NCBI RefSeq assembly: GCF_020217185.1
Contig: NZ_JAIWNX010000077.1
Coordinates: 1 to 10,000 of the forward strand
Direction of reading: 5' to 3'
From: Asticcacaulis sp.
Lineage (GTDB): Bacteria; Pseudomonadota; Alphaproteobacteria; Caulobacterales; Caulobacteraceae
Length of the DNA: 10,000 bases
The notes below the pieces were generated by a model that was not told the origin of the DNA, did no database searches, and worked only from the letters and a program-made list of their open reading frames with translations. Shown in pieces: positions 6,355 to 10,000 of the stretch (position 1 is the first letter of the stretch; the number at the start of each line of letters is the position of its first letter). The translations under genes were made by a program, and so were the position numbers.

Positions 6355-6382
6355 CTTGCCCCCGGCCCGCTTTTGGGGCAGG
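6355..6382 (+). other. Leader hairpin overlapping the thiE ribosome-binding region
   Basis: Arms CTTGCCCC (6355-6362) and GGGGCAGG (6375-6382) can pair over 8 bp with one T-G wobble and a 12-nt loop. The 3' arm runs into the purine-rich ribosome site of thiE (GGACGAGG, 6381-6388), so folding could partly mask it. It lacks the conserved parts of a TPP riboswitch. Whether it regulates anything is unknown. Confidence 0.35.
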
Positions 6383-6390
6383 ACGAGGCG

Positions 6391-7008
6391 ATGACCTCGC
6401 AACTCTACCTCATCACCCCACCCCGCATTGCCGACCACGCCGCCTTTGCGCGCGCTCTGGACGACGCCCTGTCGGCTGGCCCGGTCCCGGCCCTGCAAAT
6501 CCGCCTCAAAGACGTGTCACTGGATGAAATCCGCGCGCTGACGCGGCTGATCACGCCGGTCGCCCACCGGCGCGGCACGGCGGTTCTGATGAACGACCAT
6601 GTCGATCTGGCGAAGGAACTGCGTCTTGACGGCGTGCACGTGGGTCAGTCCGACACGCCCTATAAGGAGGCGCGCAAGCGGCTGGGGGCCGAGGCCATGA
6701 TCGGCGTCACCTGCCACAATAGCCGCCATCTGGCCATGGAAGCCGCCGAGGCCGGGGCCGACTACGTCGCCTTCGGGGCCTTCTATCCCACCGCCACCAA
6801 GACGGTCGAATACATGGCCGAGCTGGACACCCTGACCATCTGGCAGGAGACGATGGAAGTGCCCTGCGTCGCTATTGGCGGCATCACCGCAGCAAATGCG
6901 GCCGAAGTGTCCGCCGCCGGAGCCGACTTTATCGCCGTATCCGCAGCCGTCTGGACCCATCCGGACGGCCCGGACGCCGGCGTCAGGGCGCTGCTGGCGG
7001 CGATTTAG
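6391..7008 (+). CDS. thiE: Thiamine-phosphate synthase
   Basis: 205-residue TIM-barrel enzyme that joins hydroxymethylpyrimidine diphosphate to the thiazole phosphate to form thiamine phosphate in the cytoplasm. The strand motifs of ThiE appear in order: LYLITPP (5-11), LQIRLKD (35-41, the diphosphate-binding Arg38/Lys40), LMNDHVDLA (66-74, Asn68-Asp69), DGVHVGQSD (80-88), IGVTCHNS (104-111), [13 protein letters not shown] (125-137, the thiazole phosphate loop) and VAIGGIT (160-166). The C-terminal phosphate-binding strand reads [11 protein letters not shown]. The family normally has about 200-220 residues, so it is full length. The ATG at 6391 with GGACGAGG upstream is preferred to an in-frame TTG at 6373. 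No other thiamine genes are nearby. Its last 26 bp overlap, tail to tail, the end of the membrane-protein gene on the other strand. Confidence 0.93.
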   Translation: MTSQLYLITPPRIADHAAFARALDDALSAGPVPALQIRLKDVSLDEIRALTRLITPVAHRRGTAVLMNDHVDLAKELRLDGVHVGQSDTPYKEARKRLGAEAMIGVTCHNSRHLAMEAAEAGADYVAFGAFYPTATKTVEYMAELDTLTIWQETMEVPCVAIGGITAANAAEVSAAGADFIAVSAAVWTHPDGPDAGVRALLAAI

Positions 7009-8146
7009 GGCCACACCGCCTCCAGTCATAGTACTGCCAGCCCAGCGCACCGGTGTAGAGCGTCAGGCACAGGGTGTCCCCCGGTTCGGTCTTGCGATAG
7101 GTCTGCGTTCCAATAGGCAACTTGCGGACCTGCGTTACAGGCCCCCAAGCCTCCACGCGTACAAACTTGGCCCCATAGCGTCCGGACGTCTTGCTTAGCA
7201 CCTCCGTTTCAAAAGACTGCGGGGGCGCCGTCTCATAGGCGCCGTTGGCCAGGGTGAGCGCACTGAAGGCGTAGATCAGATTTACGGGCAGGATCAGCCA
7301 ACTTATGACGCGACTATCCCCCATTTTTTGTAAGATCAGCAAACCGAGCGCCGCGACCAGAGCGCTTCCCAAGATCGCTGCCTCATCGACGGGCTCAAAC
7401 CGGAAATAAGCGACCAGTGCTGTCGTCACCACGGGCCAGACCGCTATATGCCAGACGGGCAAGGTACGGCGAGGTTGGCCGAAAAACGACCAGCGCCCAC
7501 CCGACAGAGCTGGCAGCCCACATACCAGCAGCGGAATAAGCACGGCAATCACCCGAACGGGCGGATAGCCGCTGATCAGCGTCCAGAAGGCCACCATGCC
7601 GGAGAGGCCTGAGAGGACGCCAAGAAACGCTTTATGATTATAGATCCGCGCTTCACGAACCTCGGTCGGACCAAAGGCAGGGTTGGTGAGCAGTGCCCTG
7701 TTCTTGAACGTCTCGTCCGTGGCCTCCAGATCGGGCAGCCCGTTCAGCCAGTCCGCAAGGGCGGTTTGCGCGCCGCCAAATAAGGACACCTTTATATGCC
7801 ACCCGTCGCCGTCTATGGTCCGGACTACTATATGGGCTCCGTACTCAGAGGTTCTGAGGCCCCAACCGAGCACCTCCTGCCGTCGCAATCTGTGCACCTT
7901 GAAGGCGGCCCGCCATTCGACGGCCTCAGCATCAAGTTTCAGATAGGCAAAGTAGCTGCTGATATAGGTAACCCCTAAGACCAGCGCACCGCTTAGGCTC
8001 ATGCCGCATGTAAGCAGGCGCAGTGAAAGGCGCTCGTCTGTAGAAAAGATCAGCCCCAGCAGAAAAAAAACCACACAGCCAAGCAGCGGCAGGATGATCT
8101 CTTGCCGGTCGTATTTCGAGCTACGAAAGATTTTCTCGACTGACAT
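6983..8146 (-). CDS. Unrecognised multi-pass inner-membrane protein with a central soluble (PH-like?) segment
   Basis: 387-residue protein I do not recognise. Hydrophobic segments suggest about seven membrane passes: residues 17-35 and 42-68 as a first pair, then roughly 172-192, 197-214, 231-248, 256-274 and 279-300. Between the first pair and the rest lies a soluble stretch (about 70-140: [58 protein letters not shown]). Two membrane helices followed by this strand-rich pattern resemble bacterial PH/YdbT-like proteins, which is only an impression. The C-terminal 85 residues (303-387) are soluble and contain [20 protein letters not shown]. An AGGGGTAGGG ribosome site supports the start. The gene lies 66 bp downstream of the lipoprotein gene on the same strand and probably shares its transcript. 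Its 3' end overlaps thiE by 26 bp with no visible terminator. Confidence 0.8.
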   Translation of the reverse strand: MSVEKIFRSSKYDRQEIILPLLGCVVFFLLGLIFSTDERLSLRLLTCGMSLSGALVLGVTYISSYFAYLKLDAEAVEWRAAFKVHRLRRQEVLGWGLRTSEYGAHIVVRTIDGDGWHIKVSLFGGAQTALADWLNGLPDLEATDETFKNRALLTNPAFGPTEVREARIYNHKAFLGVLSGLSGMVAFWTLISGYPPVRVIAVLIPLLVCGLPALSGGRWSFFGQPRRTLPVWHIAVWPVVTTALVAYFRFEPVDEAAILGSALVAALGLLILQKMGDSRVISWLILPVNLIYAFSALTLANGAYETAPPQSFETEVLSKTSGRYGAKFVRVEAWGPVTQVRKLPIGTQTYRKTEPGDTLCLTLYTGALGWQYYDWRRCGPKSPPAAP

Positions 8147-8212
8147 GCCCTACCCCTGAGTGAGGGGATACAAAGGGTCCCGCCCACAGTCAACCAGAGC
8201 GCAGCGCGCGTC

Positions 8213-8893
8213 TTACTCCACCGCCGCCGATGGTGACGGCCAGCCGACCGACATTTCGACGATGACCGGTTGCAGCGCCTGCATATTGGGGTTGGAGGAC
8301 GCCACCTGCGTGTCGCCGACAATATCGCTGGTCAACTGACCGGTGTGGCCTTCCGGCGGCGCGAAGCGCAGGCTCAGTACGCAGTCGCCCGACATCATGC
8401 CGAGCGTACCGCCCTTGAAGTCCGCCGCATAGCCGCCGTAGTCCCAGTCAAAACCATAGAGATCGAACCCCTTGCCATTGGCCGCCTCGACCGCTTTCAG
8501 CGCAGAGCCAATGCGGATATTGCCGGGGCCGTACCACTGCACTGCACCGCGACCGATGCGCACATCAGCCACCTGCGTCTTGGCTTCGTCCCAGAAGGTG
8601 ACCACCACCTTGCGCGCCGGATCGTCGGGATAGAGGACGACGGCGCTTTCGGTCGTGCCTTCCGGCCCAGGCACGGTTTCTTCGCGCGACTGACCGGCAA
8701 AGGCCTTGAGCAATTGTGCCGCCGTGGCCGATTTGGCCACCGGCGTTTCGCACGACAGGGCCTGCACCCCCTTGTCGGCGACGGCCTCAGACTGAGCGCC
8801 ATAACCCTCACCGGCCTCGCCCTGCTTTTCAGTCTTGCCACAGGCTGTCAGGGTCAGAAGGGCCATGAGGGCTATACCCGTCGGCTTAAGCAT
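8213..8893 (-). CDS. Unrecognised lipoprotein
   Basis: 226-residue protein I cannot assign to a family. The N-terminus MLKPTGIALMALLTLTACGK is a textbook lipoprotein signal: hydrophobic core and LTAC lipobox with Cys18. The residue after Cys18 is Gly, so outer-membrane sorting is likely. A short charged linker (19-45) leads into a mixed alpha/beta domain: VVLYPDDPARKVVVTFWDEA (85-104), DVRIGRGAVQWYGPGNIRIG (110-129), an LKAVEAANGKGFDLYGFDWD block (132-151) and an unusually aromatic/glycine-rich DYGGYAADFKGG (151-162). Cys48 and Cys171 are the only cysteines of the mature domain and could form a disulfide. An AGAGGAG ribosome site lies 7 bases before the ATG. It faces away from efp across 165 bp and is followed by the membrane-protein gene, suggesting a small envelope operon. 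Confidence 0.85.
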   Translation of the reverse strand: MLKPTGIALMALLTLTACGKTEKQGEAGEGYGAQSEAVADKGVQALSCETPVAKSATAAQLLKAFAGQSREETVPGPEGTTESAVVLYPDDPARKVVVTFWDEAKTQVADVRIGRGAVQWYGPGNIRIGSALKAVEAANGKGFDLYGFDWDYGGYAADFKGGTLGMMSGDCVLSLRFAPPEGHTGQLTSDIVGDTQVASSNPNMQALQPVIVEMSVGWPSPSAAVE

Positions 8894-8977
8894 GTCGCAC
8901 TCCTCTCTATCTCAATCGGCGTTACCATGCGCTGGCTCGTATAAAAAGTCGATTCCCGCTGCGGCTTCGCGGCCCCC

Positions 8978-9006
8978 TTGCCTCGTCTGGGGTAAGCGTG
9001 TAGTAA
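8978..9006 (+). promoter_or_regulatory. Candidate efp promoter
   Basis: TTGCCT (8978-8983) and TAGTAA (9001-9006) are separated by 17 bp, a reasonable housekeeping sigma-70-type pair. The predicted start would give efp a leader of about 45 nt. A perfect TTGACA at 9043-9048 lies too close to the ATG (9059) to have a usable -10 and is not preferred. Two GANTC sites (8951-8955, 9053-9057) flank the region. Confidence 0.35.
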
Positions 9007-9058
9007 CGCGCGCAAACTCTTCTGGGCCTGTGCGCTCGCTCCTTGACAAGTCGAATCC

Positions 9059-9625
9059 ATGAAAATCAACGCCAATACCATCAAACCGGGCATGATCCTC
9101 GAATATCAGAACGGTCTGTGGGCCGTCGTGAAGACCGAGCACGTGAAGCCCGGTAAGGGCGGCGCCTTTGCCCAGGTCGAAATGAAGAACCTCGTCACCG
9201 GCACCAAGCTGAACGAGCGCTTTCGTTCCGACGATACGGTTGAGCGCGCCGTGCTGGAGCAACGCGATCACTCGTACCTCTACGAAGATGGCGACATGCT
9301 GGTGTTCATGGATCAGGAAAACTACGAGCAGATTTCGCTGTCGAAGGACTGGGTCGGCGAAGATCAGGTCCGTTTCCTGCACGACGGCATGATCGTTGTT
9401 ATCGAATCCCACGAAGGCAAGCCGATCGGCATGAGCCTGCCCGACACGGTGGTGCTCGAAGTCATCGAAACCGAGCCGACCATCAAGGGTCAGACCGCCT
9501 CGTCTTCCTACAAGCCCGCCAAGGCCTCCAACGGTATGCGCGTCATGATCCCGCCGTTCATGGGCACGGGTGAGCGCATCGTCGTTTCGACCGAAACCGG
9601 CGAATATATGCGCCGCGCCGATTGA
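9059..9625 (+). CDS. efp: Translation elongation factor P
   Basis: 188-residue EF-P, which binds the ribosome between the P and E sites and relieves stalling at polyproline stretches. All three domains are present: the N-terminal KOW-like domain (1-64) with the tip loop VKPGKGG at 29-35, the central OB domain (about 67-127; [13 protein letters not shown]), and the C-terminal OB domain with the family signature around 148-188 ([20 protein letters not shown], ending [16 protein letters not shown]). Lys33 in the loop corresponds to the lysine that is beta-lysylated in E. coli, so modification by EpmA/EpmB is possible if those enzymes exist elsewhere. The length is standard. No Shine-Dalgarno sequence precedes the ATG (upstream reads TTGACAAGTCGAATCC), unusual for a highly expressed factor, yet the [12 protein letters not shown] start is unambiguous. 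A pair of hairpins follows. Confidence 0.98.
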   Translation: MKINANTIKPGMILEYQNGLWAVVKTEHVKPGKGGAFAQVEMKNLVTGTKLNERFRSDDTVERAVLEQRDHSYLYEDGDMLVFMDQENYEQISLSKDWVGEDQVRFLHDGMIVVIESHEGKPIGMSLPDTVVLEVIETEPTIKGQTASSSYKPAKASNGMRVMIPPFMGTGERIVVSTETGEYMRRAD

Positions 9626-9627
9626 TC

Positions 9628-9670
9628 TCACGAAAAAGTCCCGGTGTAGGTGCCGGTACGTTTTTCGTGA
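9628..9670 (+). terminator. Hairpin terminator directly after efp
   Basis: Perfect 10-bp arms TCACGAAAAA (9628-9637) and TTTTTCGTGA (9661-9670) enclose an inner GC-rich part that can pair further (CCGG / CCGG). The stem begins two bases past the efp stop. The T-run sits inside the stem rather than after it, so it works like an A-tract/T-tract terminator on either strand, or as a 3'-end stabiliser. Confidence 0.65.
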
Positions 9671-9691
9671 CTTGAGTATTGTCACTTCAGG

Positions 9692-9740
9692 GCCATTCCT
9701 CCGTTCTCCTGAGCGGATCTTCGCCCTGGAGTGGCTTTTT
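9692..9740 (+). terminator. Second, T-tailed hairpin between efp and the phosphatase gene
   Basis: Arms GCCATTCC (9692-9699) and GGAGTGGC (9728-9735) pair over 8 bp with one wobble, enclose a smaller TCCG/CGGA stem, and are followed at once by TTTTT (9736-9740). This is a good plus-strand terminator in tandem with the hairpin at 9628-9670. An alternative pairing, AGGGC (9689-9693) with GCCCT (9723-9727), is mutually exclusive with it. Confidence 0.7.
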
Positions 9741-9786
9741 AGTTAGGGCGGCAATCTCACGTCCGCCAAACTTAAAGGAATAAGCC

Positions 9787-10000
9787 GTGGTAATCCAATC
9801 CGCCCTCATTCAGGCCATGGTCGCCGCCATCCGCAAGGCGTGCAAGGGCGTGTCCCGCGACTTCGGCGAAATCAGCGAGCTTCAGGTGTCGCGCAAAGGC
9901 CCCGGCGACTTCGTTACCGCCGCCGACAAGCGCGTCGAAGCCGCCCTGTTCGAGGAGCTGACCCGTCTGCGCCCCGGCTACGGCTTTCTGGGGGAAGAAC
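9787..10000 (+). CDS. Inositol monophosphatase family protein, N-terminal 71 residues; cut by window edge
   Basis: Start of a magnesium-dependent phosphatase of the inositol monophosphatase superfamily (SuhB-like; histidinol-phosphate or other sugar phosphatases are close relatives). The visible part includes the LQVSRKGPGDFVTAAD segment (32-47), which carries the family's substrate-loop region and the conserved T-x-x-D. It then reaches GYGFLGEE (64-71), whose glutamates are the first metal ligands. The next motif (DPxDGT) lies beyond the edge. The start is GTG at 9787, set by AAAGGAA (9774-9780) six bases before it; an internal ATG at 9817 would remove a conserved helix. Adjacent to efp but behind two hairpins, so it probably has its own promoter, which I could not place. 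The exact substrate cannot be read from this fragment. Confidence 0.88.
   Translation, partial: MVIQSALIQAMVAAIRKACKGVSRDFGEISELQVSRKGPGDFVTAADKRVEAALFEELTRLRPGYGFLGEE

Noticed and set aside
6316..6390. TPP riboswitch before thiE (a CTGAGG is present)
   Set aside because: The 75-bp gap is too short and lacks the other conserved TPP segments; only the short CTGAG-like string matches.
5758..6498. Minus-strand open frame of 246 codons across rcdA and the start of thiE
   Set aside because: It is antisense to two recognised genes and the intergenic region between them, with His/Gln/Gly-rich shadow composition.
9043..9048. Perfect TTGACA as the efp -35 box
   Set aside because: Only 10 bases separate it from the ATG, leaving no room for a -10 and start point ahead of the gene.
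8912..9685. Minus-strand open frame of 257 codons opposite efp
   Set aside because: efp is certain on the plus strand; the antisense frame is rich in His/Asp/Phe from reverse-complemented efp codons.
1..10000. CRISPR arrays, tRNA/rRNA genes, insertion sequences, phage or defence genes, CtrA boxes
   Set aside because: I saw no regularly spaced repeats, no clover-leaf or rRNA sequence, no transposase, and no TTAA-N7-TTAA pair; every substantial open region is accounted for by chromosomal genes.

Overview
The window looks like ordinary chromosome from an alphaproteobacterium of the Caulobacterales. The DNA is GC-rich. It carries close relatives of two Caulobacter cell-cycle regulators: TrcR (DUF1013) and the ClpXP adaptor RcdA (DUF1465). 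It also carries the alphaproteobacterial marker protein DUF1192. A secreted carbohydrate esterase behind a LacI-type operator would suit a plant-polymer-using genus such as Asticcacaulis or Caulobacter, but the genus is a guess. I see no mobile element, CRISPR array, tRNA or rRNA, no abrupt change in codon use, and no gene-free stretch longer than about 170 bases.

Layout. Positions 1-754 (minus) hold a sialate O-acetylesterase cut by the left edge, with a LacI-type palindrome in its upstream region. Positions 877-3327 (minus) hold a Tat-exported PhoX phosphatase with an extra PKD/REJ-like domain, a strong terminator behind it and possible PhoB sites in front. Positions 3483-5289 (minus) hold trcR and, upstream of it, a PIG3-type quinone oxidoreductase. 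Diverging from these on plus are a DUF1192 gene (5427-5651), rcdA (5797-6315) and thiE (6391-7008). thiE meets tail to tail, with a 26-bp overlap, an unrecognised multi-pass membrane protein (6983-8146, minus). Upstream of that gene is an unrecognised lipoprotein (8213-8893, minus). Diverging from the lipoprotein are efp (9059-9625, plus), a pair of hairpins, and the start of an inositol-monophosphatase-family gene that leaves the right edge.

How it works together. The block trcR - quinone oxidoreductase - DUF1192 - rcdA brings a transcriptional and a proteolytic cell-cycle regulator within about 3 kb, around a shared divergent intergenic region. The left end is an exported nutrient-scavenging zone (phosphate esters and acetylated glycans). 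The right end is housekeeping (thiamine synthesis, translation factor EF-P, a phosphatase) plus an uncharacterised envelope gene pair. I found no convincing new multi-gene system. The most useful leads are the PKD-PhoX fusion with possible Pho boxes, the paired cell-cycle regulators, and the unknown membrane protein/lipoprotein pair.
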